DNA from: Methylobacterium isbiliense
Lineage (GTDB): Bacteria; Pseudomonadota; Alphaproteobacteria; Rhizobiales; Beijerinckiaceae
Length of the DNA stretch: 64,000 bases
Direction: 5' to 3'
NCBI RefSeq assembly: GCF_022179325.1
Contig: NZ_BPQQ01000031.1
Coordinates: 124,001 to 188,000, forward strand
Shown here: positions 1 through 11,165 of the stretch, piece by piece
How positions within the stretch are numbered: the stretch's first letter is position 1
How the letters are laid out: each line of letters begins with the position of its first letter
Made by a program: the position numbers and the translations under genes
The notes under the pieces: generated by a model
What the model saw: the letters and a program-made list of their open reading frames with translations, nothing else
Told to the model about the DNA's origin: nothing
Database searches by the model: none

Positions 1-11
1 GGGGTTCTGAG

Positions 12-2534
<2,523 letters not shown>

Positions 2535-2543
<9 letters not shown>

Positions 2544-2650
2544 GCAGACTTGCGTTGGCAAGCCAACGCTTCGTCCGCTTAGGTTCTTGTTTCGTCGCAG
2601 ATTTTGATCGCAAAACCGGCGACCACTTTTGCGAAATCTGCTTAGGCGCC
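2535..2650. repeat. Nested inverted-repeat element at the glgP 3' end
   Basis: The outer arms GGCGCCTAAGCAGA (2535-2548) and TCTGCTTAGGCGCC (2637-2650) are perfect 14-bp inverted repeats. The left arm contains the glgP stop codon. Inside are a hairpin GCGTTGG-CAAG-CCAACGC (2552-2569) and a second one at 2597-2641, with GCAGATTT pairing to AAATCTGC and CGCAAAA to TTTTGCG. It may act as a terminator or 3' processing structure, or be a copy of a dispersed palindromic repeat. No U-run follows. Confidence 0.75.
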
Positions 2651-2778
2651 GCGGCGTCCCCGCGCGAGGCGCAGCCCCCCGGAGCGAAACCGAGGGGGCC
2701 GGCACATCGACCTTGCGGCTCACCCTGCCTATATGGCGCCGGTGAGCCGTCCCGGCTCGGCTGTCCGGAATCCCTGCC

Positions 2779-3648
2779 TTGCCCGGCTACCTGCCCTTCG
2801 CGGGCGCGCTCAAGCTCCCGGCCTTCATCTGCGACAATTGCGGGTTCTGGCAGCGTCACTTCGCGGTCCCGCCCGCCTGCCCGATGTGCCTCGATGCGCG
2901 CCACGTGGTGCCGCAGGACGGCTGGTGCTTCCACGGCGTGGCGGAGGCGCAGAGGCGCTTTCCCTGCCACTGGGCCGAGGTCGAGCCGGGCGTGTGGCGG
3001 TTCTGGAACGAGCCCGTCTCCGGCATCGGCCCGAGCGCCTACCTCATCGTCACGGCGGCCGGGAACATGGGCTTCGAGGCCTGCCCGGTCTTCAGCGAGG
3101 CGGCGCTCGACCACATCGCGGCACTCGGCGGCATGGCGGTGCTGTCTGCCTCTCACCCCCACAGCTACGGGGCGCTGGCGCAGCTGCAGGACCGGTTCGA
3201 CCCGGAACTCGCGCTCCCGGCGGCCGACTTCACGTGGAGCGCCGCGCTTCAGGTCTCGTGGCCCTACGACGATCACCTGGAGCCGCTGCCCGGCCTCGAA
3301 CTGCACCGCACGGCCGGCCATTTCGACGGTCACGCCGTGCTCTACGACCGCGCGCGCAAGATCCTGTTCTGCGGCGATGCCCTCAAGTTCGAGCTCGACC
3401 CCGGGAACCCGCGCCGCGCCCGCACGATCTCGGCCCACAAGGCGTTCGTGCGCGGGGTGCCCCTGACGCCGGCCGAACTGCGCCGCTATCGCGAGGTGTT
3501 CGCGCCGCTCGACTTCACGCAGACCTGGACGCCCTTCGAGCAGGCCGCCAATGCCGGCCGGACCGAGGTGCTGGCGCTCATCGACAGCATGCTGGCCCGA
3601 CGGCCGCACGCCTACCCGGTGCCGCTGTCCGAGCTGACGGAGGCTTAA
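2779..3648 (+). CDS. MBL-fold hydrolase with N-terminal zinc ribbon
   Basis: Predicted 289-residue soluble protein. Residues about 14-40 hold two CxxC pairs (CDNC and CPMC) that look like a zinc ribbon. The rest resembles a metallo-beta-lactamase fold: a SASHPHSYGAL segment stands where HxHxDH is expected, followed by HRTAGHFDGHAVLYD and ILFCGDALKFE, which match the later metal-binding strands. The first metal motif is atypical (HPH-Y rather than HxHxDH), so activity is uncertain. The start is TTG at 2779. It stands alone between the repeat downstream of glgP and a convergent gene. The substrate cannot be predicted. Confidence 0.75.
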   Translation: MPGYLPFAGALKLPAFICDNCGFWQRHFAVPPACPMCLDARHVVPQDGWCFHGVAEAQRRFPCHWAEVEPGVWRFWNEPVSGIGPSAYLIVTAAGNMGFEACPVFSEAALDHIAALGGMAVLSASHPHSYGALAQLQDRFDPELALPAADFTWSAALQVSWPYDDHLEPLPGLELHRTAGHFDGHAVLYDRARKILFCGDALKFELDPGNPRRARTISAHKAFVRGVPLTPAELRRYREVFAPLDFTQTWTPFEQAANAGRTEVLALIDSMLARRPHAYPVPLSELTEA

Positions 3649-3802
3649 GGCCGTCGCTTCGCTCTTCACCGATCAGGCATCGACGGAGAAGCAGGCAAGG
3701 TGTCGCCGCAATGGCCCGCCGTCATGTGGATCGCCTCGTCGGGCGTCACCCTGGCGGTGCCACGAGCACTTGCGCGGGCCTGCCGGCTCCGCAGACGCAC
3801 AA

Positions 3803-5362
3803 TCAGCCCGGCGGAATGTACTGGTAGGTCCAGGTCTCGCTCAGCACCTCGTCGCCGCGGCGCAGGAACAGCCGCAGTTCCACCGGTTCGGGGCCGGTGA
3901 CGGCAAGGTCGAACTCGGCCCGCCAGTGGCCGGGCACGTCGTCCGGCACGGCTTCGGTGCGGGCGAGCGGGAAGCTGCCGCGCGAGGCGGTGAGAACCGG
4001 CTCCGGCCGCACGCCGGCCGGCAGGCGCGCCAGCGGCTCGCCGAGGAATTCCACCACGAACTTGCGCAGGCCCTTCGGCCGGTCGGTGCCGGCCTGTCCG
4101 CCGTTGCCCTCGCGGGTGGCGACGCAGCGCGCGAAGGGCGAGGGGTAGGGCTCGTCGGCCACCCAGTGCAGGCGATAGGCGAGGTCGTGCACCGTGCCGG
4201 CCCGGGCGGGCTCCGCCGGCACCCACATCGCCACGATGTTGTCGTGGATCTCGTCGTCGGTCGGGTTCTCGACGAGCTGCACGCTGCCGCGGCCCCAATC
4301 GCCGAGCGGCTCGACCCACAGCGACGGCCGGCGGTCGTAGTAGACGCCGTCCTGGTAGTGGTCGAACAGCCGGTCGCGCTGCATCAGCCCGAAGCCGCGG
4401 GGCCGCTCGTCCGAGAAGGCCGAGACCATCGTGCGGGGCGGGTTGCGCAAGGGGCGCCACAGCCGCTCGCCGGTGCCGGTCCACAGGGCGAGCCCGTCGG
4501 AATCGTGCACCTCCGGCCGCCAATCCACCGCGCCGGGCTTCGCCGTCTCGGAGAACCAGTACATCGAGGTCAGGGGCGCGAGGCCGAAGCGGCCGACATC
4601 CCGGCGCAGGTGCAGCTGCGCCTCGATCTCCATCACCACCGCCTTGGTGCGCCGCATGCGGAACCGGAACGCCCCTGCGGCCGAGGGGCCGTCGAGGAGC
4701 GTCATGACCGTTACGGTGTCCGACTCAGGCGCGGGCGTCTCGAACCACACATGGGTGAAGTCCGGAAATTCCTCGGGCCGGTCCGGCATCACGGTGTCGA
4801 GGGCGAGCCCCCGGGCCGAGAGGCCGTACTGGTAAAGTTCGCCGATGGCGCGGAAGTAGGAGGCGCCCAGGAAGGCGACCCAGTCGTTGCGGCGCCAGTC
4901 GAGCGCGCCGCCGCGGCGCTCCTGGAAGCGGAATCCCGCAAAGCCCGGGTTCGGCGGCAGGCGCCGGGCGGGGCTGTCCGCCGGCATCTCGAAAGCGGCC
5001 GGGTCGTAGACGATCTCGCGCGCCGCTCCCCCCTCCACCACGTGCATGCGCACCGGCTTCTGGAAGAAGCGGCCGAGATGGAAGAAGGTCACCGGGAAGG
5101 CGCTCGGCCCGTCCGCCCAGAGGGCGTGGTCGGGCTTGAACTTCAGCTTGCCGTGGGCGTCGTAGTCGATCGCCTGCAGCACCTCGCGGTCGGGCACCGC
5201 CGGGGCGGCGTAGGGCTTCGCCGCGAGGTCGCGAGCCCGGTCCTTGAGGGCGTCGAAACTGAAGGGCGCGGGCGCCCCGAGCGGCAGCGCGGCGGCGTGA
5301 ACGGCCGGGCCGGCGCCGAGCAGGAGGGCGGCCCCGGAGAGCAGCGTGCGGCGATCGATCAT
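3803..5362 (-). CDS. opgD: Periplasmic glucan biosynthesis protein, OpgG/OpgD (MdoG) family, Tat-exported
   Basis: The 519-residue product matches the MdoG/OpgD family, which shapes osmoregulated periplasmic glucans. The N-terminus (MIDRRTLLSGAALLLGAG) is a twin-arginine signal followed by an Ala-rich cleavage region, the arrangement known for OpgD rather than OpgG. Family-like segments include WADGPSAFPVTFFHLGRFF near residue 84 and ASYFRAIGELYQYGLSARGL near 165. The ATG at 5362 was chosen because it begins the Tat signal. The stop codon of a small membrane-protein gene lies 8 bp upstream on the same strand, suggesting an operon. No opgH glucosyltransferase is in the window. The OpgD versus OpgG assignment rests only on the signal peptide. 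Confidence 0.9.
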   Translation of the reverse strand: MIDRRTLLSGAALLLGAGPAVHAAALPLGAPAPFSFDALKDRARDLAAKPYAAPAVPDREVLQAIDYDAHGKLKFKPDHALWADGPSAFPVTFFHLGRFFQKPVRMHVVEGGAAREIVYDPAAFEMPADSPARRLPPNPGFAGFRFQERRGGALDWRRNDWVAFLGASYFRAIGELYQYGLSARGLALDTVMPDRPEEFPDFTHVWFETPAPESDTVTVMTLLDGPSAAGAFRFRMRRTKAVVMEIEAQLHLRRDVGRFGLAPLTSMYWFSETAKPGAVDWRPEVHDSDGLALWTGTGERLWRPLRNPPRTMVSAFSDERPRGFGLMQRDRLFDHYQDGVYYDRRPSLWVEPLGDWGRGSVQLVENPTDDEIHDNIVAMWVPAEPARAGTVHDLAYRLHWVADEPYPSPFARCVATREGNGGQAGTDRPKGLRKFVVEFLGEPLARLPAGVRPEPVLTASRGSFPLARTEAVPDDVPGHWRAEFDLAVTGPEPVELRLFLRRGDEVLSETWTYQYIPPG

Positions 5363-5370
5363 GGCGGGCG

Positions 5371-5613
5371 TCAGCGCCGGGTGCGGATCGGCTCGATGCT
5401 GGTCGCGCGCTGCCAGAGATTCACCATGATCCAGAGCGCCAGGAGGCTGAACGCCCCCATCAGGACGTAGCCGATGAGATCGCCGAGCTCGAACAGGCCG
5501 GCGATGGCCCAGCCCGCCGCGATCGCCACGCCGAAGACCTCGGTGCCCACCAGCACCATGATGCTGACCAGCGTGACGAGGTTGCGGGTGCTGAGGGATC
5601 CGGAGGGAGCCAC
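5371..5613 (-). CDS. Small two-helix membrane protein upstream of opgD
   Basis: An 80-residue protein with two predicted membrane helices, around residues 10-35 (LVTLVSIMVLVGTEVFGVAI) and 42-65 (LIGYVLMGAFSLLALWIMVN), and a short basic tail. The GTG at 5613 was chosen because AGAAGG precedes it by about 8 nt; a longer reading frame upstream lacks a good start signal. It ends 8 bp before opgD on the same strand, so the two are probably cotranscribed. The function is unknown; the position suggests a role in glucan assembly or envelope stress. Confidence 0.7.
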   Translation of the reverse strand: MAPSGSLSTRNLVTLVSIMVLVGTEVFGVAIAAGWAIAGLFELGDLIGYVLMGAFSLLALWIMVNLWQRATSIEPIRTRR

Positions 5614-5755
5614 GAGAGGAGCCTTCTGATCGCGGACGGGAGGCGGCACCGTATTCCGTTCGGCGCCAGGGGGCAGTAGCCTGAAGGGACCCTCCGGCGC
5701 AACCTCGCGCGCCCGCTCCGCCGATCCTGCCCGCCATCCTGCCCGAACGAGCCCG

Positions 5756-7354
5756 ATGCCCGAGACGCCCGTCTTCCCGCGCGCCGCCTGCGCCGCTCCC
5801 CACAGCCTCGCCGCCGAGAGCGGCCGCGCCGTCCTGGCCGAGGGCGGCAACGCCATCGAGGCGATGCTCGCCATGGCGGCCACGATCGCGGTGGTCTACC
5901 CGCACATGAACGGCATCGGCGGCGACGGGTTCTGGCTGGTGCGCGAGCCCGGCGGACGCCTGCACGCGCTGGAAGCCTGCGGTCCGGCCGGGGCGAACGC
6001 CACCATCCGACGCTACCGCGACAAGCGGTACGACGTCATCCCGTCGCGCGGGGCGGATGCCGCCGTGACGGTGGCGGGCGCGGTGGGCGGCTGGAGCGCG
6101 GCGCACCAGCTCGCGGCCGGGCTCGGCGGGCGGCTGCCGCTCGCCGTGCTGCTCGGCGAGGCGATACGGCACGCGCGGGACGGCGTGGCGGTGTCGGCCT
6201 CCGAGGCGCGCTACGTGCCGAAGGAACTCGACACGCTCTACGATCAGCCGGGCTTCGCCCAGACCTTCCTGATCGACGGCCGACCGCCGCAGGCCGGCGC
6301 GCTCCGGGCGCTGCCGGCGCTCGGCGCCACGCTGGAGCAGCTCGCCCGGGCGGGCCTCGACGATTTCTACCGGGGCGACGTCGGGCGCGAGGTCGCAGCC
6401 GATCTCGCGGGGGCCGGCAGCCCGGTGACGCGGGCGGATCTCGAAGGGTACCGGGCGGTGCGGCGCGCGCCCCTGTCCGTGCGGCTCTCGGGCGCCACGG
6501 CCTACAACTGCCCGCCGCCCACGCAGGGCCTCGCCGCCCTGATGATCCTCGGGCTGGTCGAGCGGCTGGGGACCCTCCCGCCCGAGAGCCCCGCCTGGTG
6601 CCACGCCATGATCGAGGCGACGAAGCGGGCCTTCCGGGTCCGCGACGCGGTGGTCACCGATTTCGACCGGCTGCGGCACGATCCCGCGAGCTTCCTCACC
6701 CCCGGCTTCCTCGATCGCGAGGCCGCGGCGATCCGCGCTGACCGCGCCGCGCCCTATCCGCTGCGCCCGCTCGGCGACGGCGACACGGTCTGGATGGGGG
6801 CGATCGATGCGAGCGGGCTCGCCGTGTCCTACATCCAGTCGGTCTACTGGGAATTCGGCTCGGGGCTGGTGCTGCCCGCCACCGGCATCGCGTGGCAGAA
6901 CCGCGGCACGTCCTTCTCGCTCGACCCGAAGGCGGTGAACCCGCTGGAGCCCGGCCGCAAGCCGTTCCACACGCTCAACCCCGCGCTCGCGGTGCTCGAT
7001 GACGGGCGCGTCGTCGCCTATGGCAGCATGGGTGGGGACGGGCAGCCGCAATTCCAGGCGCAGGTCTTCACCCGCTACGCCACCTACGGGATGGGCGTGG
7101 CCGAGGCGGTCGACGCGCCGCGCCTGCTGTTCGGACGCACCTGGGGCGCCGAGTCGATGACCGTGAAGGTGGAGGACCGGTTCGACCCGGCCTGCATCGC
7201 CGCCCTGCGCCGCTACGGCCACGAGATCGAGGAGCTCGGCGGCGCCTACATCGACTCCCTCGGCCATGCCGGGCTGCTGGTGCGCCATCCCGGCAACGGG
7301 CGCATCGAGGCGACGCACGATCCGCGCTCAGATGGCGGGGCGGCGGGGATCTGA
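5756..7354 (+). CDS. Gamma-glutamyltransferase family protein
   Basis: A 532-residue Ntn-hydrolase of the gamma-glutamyltranspeptidase family, which self-cleaves to expose a catalytic threonine. The N-terminal GGNAIEAMLAMAATIAVVYPH and NGIGGDGFWLV segments are family hallmarks. The likely cleavage threonine is in DGDTVWMGAIDASG, replacing the usual TTHxSVVD. No signal peptide is visible, unlike periplasmic GGT, so it may be cytoplasmic and act on acylated amino acids or oxamate-like substrates. It is divergent from the small membrane gene and opgD. A strong hairpin follows. Confidence 0.88.
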   Translation: MPETPVFPRAACAAPHSLAAESGRAVLAEGGNAIEAMLAMAATIAVVYPHMNGIGGDGFWLVREPGGRLHALEACGPAGANATIRRYRDKRYDVIPSRGADAAVTVAGAVGGWSAAHQLAAGLGGRLPLAVLLGEAIRHARDGVAVSASEARYVPKELDTLYDQPGFAQTFLIDGRPPQAGALRALPALGATLEQLARAGLDDFYRGDVGREVAADLAGAGSPVTRADLEGYRAVRRAPLSVRLSGATAYNCPPPTQGLAALMILGLVERLGTLPPESPAWCHAMIEATKRAFRVRDAVVTDFDRLRHDPASFLTPGFLDREAAAIRADRAAPYPLRPLGDGDTVWMGAIDASGLAVSYIQSVYWEFGSGLVLPATGIAWQNRGTSFSLDPKAVNPLEPGRKPFHTLNPALAVLDDGRVVAYGSMGGDGQPQFQAQVFTRYATYGMGVAEAVDAPRLLFGRTWGAESMTVKVEDRFDPACIAALRRYGHEIEELGGAYIDSLGHAGLLVRHPGNGRIEATHDPRSDGGAAGI

Positions 7355-7360
7355 CGCGCA

Positions 7361-7396
7361 CGAAACACCCCTCTTCGCCGGAAGAGGGGTGTTTCG
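7361..7396 (+). terminator. Perfect 16-bp hairpin, likely bidirectional terminator
   Basis: The arms CGAAACACCCCTCTTC and GAAGAGGGGTGTTTCG are perfectly complementary around a GCCG loop. It lies just after the GGT-family gene and before the end of convergent regA, so it could stop transcription from both sides. The TTT within the right arm is the only U-tract. Confidence 0.85.
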
Positions 7397-7435
7397 CGCC
7401 GCCGGGTTCCCGGCGCGGCTCGCACCTGACGCTGC

Positions 7436-7483
7436 GCGGACTTGGCTCAGTGCGGACTTGGCTCAGTGCGGACTTGGCTCAGC
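7436..7483. repeat. Three tandem copies of a 16-bp unit at the 3' end of regA
   Basis: GCGGACTTGGCTCAGT is repeated head to tail at 7436-7451, 7452-7467 and 7468-7483 (last base C in the third). The regA stop codon (complement of TCA at 7479-7481) lies in the third copy. Because 16 is not a multiple of 3, the extra copies shift frame and do not extend the protein. Confidence 0.9.
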
Positions 7484-8075
7484 GCGGCGCGCGCTTGGCC
7501 AGGATCCGCTGCAGGGTACGACGGTGCATGTTGAGGCGCCGGGCCGTCTCGGAGACATTGCGATTGCACAGCTCGTAGACGCGCTGGATGTGCTCCCAGC
7601 GCACCCGGTCGGCGGACATCGGGTTCTCGGGCGGGTCGGCCCGCTCGCCCGGCTGCGCCATCAGGGTGCCGTGGATCTCGTCCGCGTCCGCCGGCTTGGC
7701 CAAGTAGTCGAAGGCGCCGAGCTTCACGGCCGTGACGGCCGTGGCGATGTTGCCGTAGCCGGTCAGGATCACGCCGCGGGCCTCCGGCCGCCGCTCCTTG
7801 AGGCGGGCGATCACGTCGAGGCCGTTGCCGTCGGCGAGCCGCATGTCGATCACCGCGAAGGCCGGCGGGTGGGCATCCACGAGGGACACGCCCTCCGCCA
7901 CGCTCTCGGCCACCTGGACCTGATAGCCGCGCGCCTCCATGGCCCGGGCCAGCCGGGTGGAGAACGGCTTGTCGTCGTCCACGATCAGGAGGCTGCGGTC
8001 CGCGTGGGCCGCCAGCGGGTCGCCGTCCGGCAGGATGCCGACGGTCGGCGGGCTCTGGGTTCCGTATTGCGTCAT
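7479..8075 (-). CDS. regA: Redox response regulator RegA/ActR/PrrA
   Basis: A 198-residue response regulator. The receiver domain (about residues 27-145) has the phosphoacceptor in FAVIDMRLADGNG at Asp77. The C-terminal Fis-type helix-turn-helix ETARRLNMHRRTLQRILAKR is the highly conserved RegA DNA-binding motif. It globally controls redox-dependent genes such as photosynthesis, respiration, carbon and nitrogen fixation. The ATG at 8075 was chosen over an upstream TTG because GAGGAG lies 9 nt before it. It follows regB by 41 bp on the same strand and is probably cotranscribed with it. Confidence 0.96.
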   Translation of the reverse strand: MTQYGTQSPPTVGILPDGDPLAAHADRSLLIVDDDKPFSTRLARAMEARGYQVQVAESVAEGVSLVDAHPPAFAVIDMRLADGNGLDVIARLKERRPEARGVILTGYGNIATAVTAVKLGAFDYLAKPADADEIHGTLMAQPGERADPPENPMSADRVRWEHIQRVYELCNRNVSETARRLNMHRRTLQRILAKRAPR

Positions 8076-8116
8076 CAAGAGACGCTCCTCGCTATTCGCT
8101 CTGTTTCTTCAGCACT

Positions 8117-9493
8117 TTATATAGGAACGTCGCGGGCCGGCGTCAGGGCCGGAGCGCTGCTCGTGCCGAGGATTCTTCGCGCAGCCACGTCCCTCTCGAA
8201 AACGTGACGGGGCCATGCGATCCGCACCACGGCTCCGGTCGACGGATCGGCCGCGTTGGCGAGCGTCATCTGGGCGCCCGACCGCTCGATCAGCGTCTTG
8301 GCGATGAACAACCCGAGCCCGAGGCCGGAACCGCTCTCCTCGCCGCCGCCGCGGGCGCCGCGCGTCGTCACGTAGGGCTCGCCCACGCGCAGCAGCACCT
8401 CGGGCGCAAAGCCCGGGCCGTCGTCGCGAATCTCCAGCGTGACCCGGTCGGCGCTCCAGCGCGCCTCGATCATCACCCGGCTCTCGGCGAAGTCGACCGC
8501 GTTGTCGACGATGTTCGACAGGCCGTACAGGATGCCGGGATTGCGCCGGCAATGCGGCTCGGGCCCGTCGCCGCGCACCGTCACGTCGAGGATAACGCCG
8601 AGCGCCCGCTGCGGCGCCACCAGCTCCTCCACGAGGTGCCCGAGCGAGATCGTTTCGAGGAAGCCCGACTGGTCGTCGTCGAGCGAGGTGAGTTTCGACA
8701 GGATGCCGCGGCAGCGCTCCACCTGATCGCGCAGCAGCTTCAGATCGTCCGCCACCGCTGGCGTCGCCAGCGGGCCGAGCGCCCGATCGAGTTCGCTCGC
8801 GATCACCGTGATGGTGGCGAGCGGCGTGCCGAGTTCGTGCGCCGCCGCCGCCGCCAGCCCGTCGAGCTGCGACAGGTGCTGCTCGCGCGCGAGCACCAGT
8901 TCGGTGGCGGCGAGCGCCTGGGCGAGCTGACGCGCCTCCTCGGCGACACGCCACGCATAGACGCCCGTGAAGGCGGTACCGAGCAGGATCGCGGTCCAGA
9001 CCCCCGACACGTACAGGAACGGCAGCTCCAGCCGCTCGGCGGCGAACCAGGGCAGGGGCCGGTGGACGAGGGCGAGCAGCGTCGCGAGCCCCACCGCCAG
9101 GAGGCCGAGCGCCAGAGTGTGGGCCGGCGGCAGGGCGGTCGCCGAGATCAGCACCGGGGCCAGGAACAGGATCGCGAACGGGTTCTGCAGCCCGCCGGTG
9201 AGGAAGAGCAGCGCCGCGAGCTGGACGATGTCGAAGGCGAGCAGCGCCGCCGCCGCCTCGTCCTTGAGCCGGTGGCTCGCCGGGTAGCGCACCCGCAATG
9301 CGAGGTTGAGCCAGGACGAGGTCGCGATGACGAGGAAGCACCAGCCGAAGGGGAGGGGCAGCCCGAGGCCTAGATGGGCGCCCGCGACCGCCGCGCCCTG
9401 GCCGGCCACCGCCAGCCAGCGCAGCCGCACCAGCGTGTCGAGGCGCAGGTGCCGGGCGTCGTGCACGAGGTCGATCGGCGAGGGATCCTTCAT
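8117..9493 (-). CDS. regB: Redox sensor histidine kinase RegB/ActS/PrrB
   Basis: A 458-residue membrane kinase with about six helices in residues 25-185. The quinone-sensing motif GGLQNPF is at 100-106. The H-box AAAHELGTPLATI places the phosphorylated histidine at 219, and the redox-box cysteine is Cys261 in VERCRGIL. The N-box (LSNIVDNAVDFA) and G-boxes (DDGPGF, GLGLGLFIAKTL) are intact. All known RegB sensing elements are therefore visible. The ATG at 9493 was chosen because the protein then begins directly before the membrane domain; a longer N-terminal extension is possible but unlike the family. It is divergent from phaZ. Confidence 0.95.
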   Translation of the reverse strand: MKDPSPIDLVHDARHLRLDTLVRLRWLAVAGQGAAVAGAHLGLGLPLPFGWCFLVIATSSWLNLALRVRYPASHRLKDEAAAALLAFDIVQLAALLFLTGGLQNPFAILFLAPVLISATALPPAHTLALGLLAVGLATLLALVHRPLPWFAAERLELPFLYVSGVWTAILLGTAFTGVYAWRVAEEARQLAQALAATELVLAREQHLSQLDGLAAAAAHELGTPLATITVIASELDRALGPLATPAVADDLKLLRDQVERCRGILSKLTSLDDDQSGFLETISLGHLVEELVAPQRALGVILDVTVRGDGPEPHCRRNPGILYGLSNIVDNAVDFAESRVMIEARWSADRVTLEIRDDGPGFAPEVLLRVGEPYVTTRGARGGGEESGSGLGLGLFIAKTLIERSGAQMTLANAADPSTGAVVRIAWPRHVFERDVAARRILGTSSAPALTPARDVPI

Positions 9494-9837
9494 GGCAGCA
9501 GAAATGGGGCGGCGGCCCGCGCCGCCCATCCGGGACCGCGACCGCCGGACGTGCGGACCGGCACGGCGCTCCGCCCGCCGGCGCGTCAGACTTCGGGGTG
9601 AGACCGCCCGTTCTTTGGGGGGAGGCCGCTCCCTGCCTTGAGGGCAGTTGGCGCGAAAATGGGCAGGTTGATGCGACGAAAAGAGCACAGCCAAGCGCAT
9701 TCGAAGGCAGCGGCGCTCTCCTGCGATCCACGCCCATTGTGTTCGCGGGCGGGAACCTTAGTCTCGTTCAATAAGTTTGCAGCTGGCGTCAGATGCGGCG
9801 CCGAAGCGCTGCTGAATCCGGAATGAGCGGTAGCGTC
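9494..9837. other. Intergenic region between divergent regB and phaZ
   Basis: About 340 bp with no credible gene. It must carry the promoters of both regBA and phaZ. It is less GC-rich around 9650-9790 and holds a small palindrome CTGCC-TTGAG-GGCAG near 9631. I could not place convincing -35/-10 boxes or a clear RegA site. Confidence 0.5.
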
Positions 9838-11106
9838 ATGGATCTCTCTTACTTTTGGTACGAAGCTGCTCACTGGATGCTGACGCCGGCCCGCGTCGCG
9901 GCCGATGCCACCCAGCTCGTGTTCAAGAACCCGGTCAACCCGATCACCTACACGCCGTACGGCCGCACCGTCTCGGCGGCCTGCGAGATGTTCGAGCGCA
10001 CCACCCGCCGCTACGGCAAGCCGATCTTCGGGCTGCCGACCACGGTGGTGGAGGGGGTGGAGGCCGCCGTCTACGAGCGGGTGGTGTGGGAGAGGCCCTT
10101 CTGCAAGCTCGTCGCCTTCGAGCGGGCGCTGAAGCGCACCCCCGCCCAGCCCCAGCCGAAGGTGCTGGTGGTGGCGCCGATGTCGGGCCACTACGCCACG
10201 CTGCTGCGCGGCACCGTGGAGGCGCTGCTGCCGGCCCACGAGGTCTTCATCACCGACTGGACCGATGCCCGCATGGTGCCGCTCGATGCGGGCCGCTTCG
10301 ACCTCGACACCTACATCGACTACCTGATCGAGATCTTCCAGCACCTCGGCCCCGACCTCCACGTGATGGCGGTGTGCCAGCCGGCCGTCCCGGTCTTCGC
10401 GGCGGTGGCCCGCATGGAGGGGGACGGCCTACCCGGCGTGCCCACCTCCATGACGCTGATGGGCGGCCCGATCGACACCCGCCGCTCGCCCACCGCCGTG
10501 AACCTGCTCGCTGCCGAGCGCGGCATGGAATGGTTCAAGCGCAACTGCATCACCGTGGTGCCCCCCGGCTATCCCGGCACGTGGCGCGAGGTCTATCCAG
10601 GCTTCTTCCAGCTCTCCGGCTTCATGGGCATGAACCTCGACCGTCACCTGACGGCGCATTGGGACATGTTCAAGCACCTCGTGCGCAACGACGGCGATTC
10701 CGCCGAGAAGCACCGCGAGTTCTATGACGAGTACCTGTCCGTGATGGATCTCACGGCGGAATTCTATCTTCAGACCGTCGAGACGGTGTTCGTGGCGCAC
10801 GCGCTGCCAAAGGGCGAGATGCGCCACCACGGTGCCCTGGTCGATCCGACCGCGATCCGCCGCTGCGCGATCATGGCGGTGGAGGGCGAGAAGGACGACA
10901 TCTCGGGAGTCGGCCAGACCAAGGCGGCCCTCGACATCACCGTGAACCTGCCGGCGGAGCGCAAGCTCTATCACCTGCAGCAGGGCGTCGGCCATTACGG
11001 CGTGTTCAACGGCTCGAAGTTCCGGTCGCAGATCCTGCCGCGCATCTCCGCCTTCATGCACCAGATGCAGGGCACGCAGCCGATCGCGCTCCTGCAGGCG
11101 GTCTGA
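9838..11106 (+). CDS. phaZ: Intracellular poly(3-hydroxybutyrate) depolymerase
   Basis: A 422-residue enzyme that mobilises stored PHB granules. The product matches the PhaZ intracellular depolymerase family: the start SYFWYEAAHWMLTPAR and the catalytic cysteine in VMAVCQPAVPVFAA (Cys180, in place of the serine of a lipase box) are diagnostic. The likely Asp and His of the triad are in EGEKDDISG and QQGVGHYGVF. The start is uncertain: ATG at 9838 fits family N-termini, while ATG at 9823 would add five residues. A hairpin follows. Being divergent from regBA suggests, but does not show, redox control of storage-polymer turnover. Confidence 0.94.
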   Translation: MDLSYFWYEAAHWMLTPARVAADATQLVFKNPVNPITYTPYGRTVSAACEMFERTTRRYGKPIFGLPTTVVEGVEAAVYERVVWERPFCKLVAFERALKRTPAQPQPKVLVVAPMSGHYATLLRGTVEALLPAHEVFITDWTDARMVPLDAGRFDLDTYIDYLIEIFQHLGPDLHVMAVCQPAVPVFAAVARMEGDGLPGVPTSMTLMGGPIDTRRSPTAVNLLAAERGMEWFKRNCITVVPPGYPGTWREVYPGFFQLSGFMGMNLDRHLTAHWDMFKHLVRNDGDSAEKHREFYDEYLSVMDLTAEFYLQTVETVFVAHALPKGEMRHHGALVDPTAIRRCAIMAVEGEKDDISGVGQTKAALDITVNLPAERKLYHLQQGVGHYGVFNGSKFRSQILPRISAFMHQMQGTQPIALLQAV

Positions 11107-11126
11107 TCCCGGCGGCATGATGGACA

Positions 11127-11150
11127 AGCTGGCGGGGGACCCCGCCGGCT
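11127..11150 (+). terminator. Hairpin after phaZ
   Basis: GGCGGGG-GA-CCCCGCC (11131-11146), extended by AGC/GCT and a G-T pair, gives a stem of about 11 bp 20 nt after the phaZ stop. No strong U-run follows, so it is a likely but unproven terminator. Confidence 0.55.
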
Positions 11151-11165
11151 TGGTACACTGCCGTC

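Noticed and set aside
7436-7483. The short tandem repeats as a CRISPR array
   Set aside because: The 16-bp units are directly adjacent, with no spacers and no cas genes anywhere in the window.
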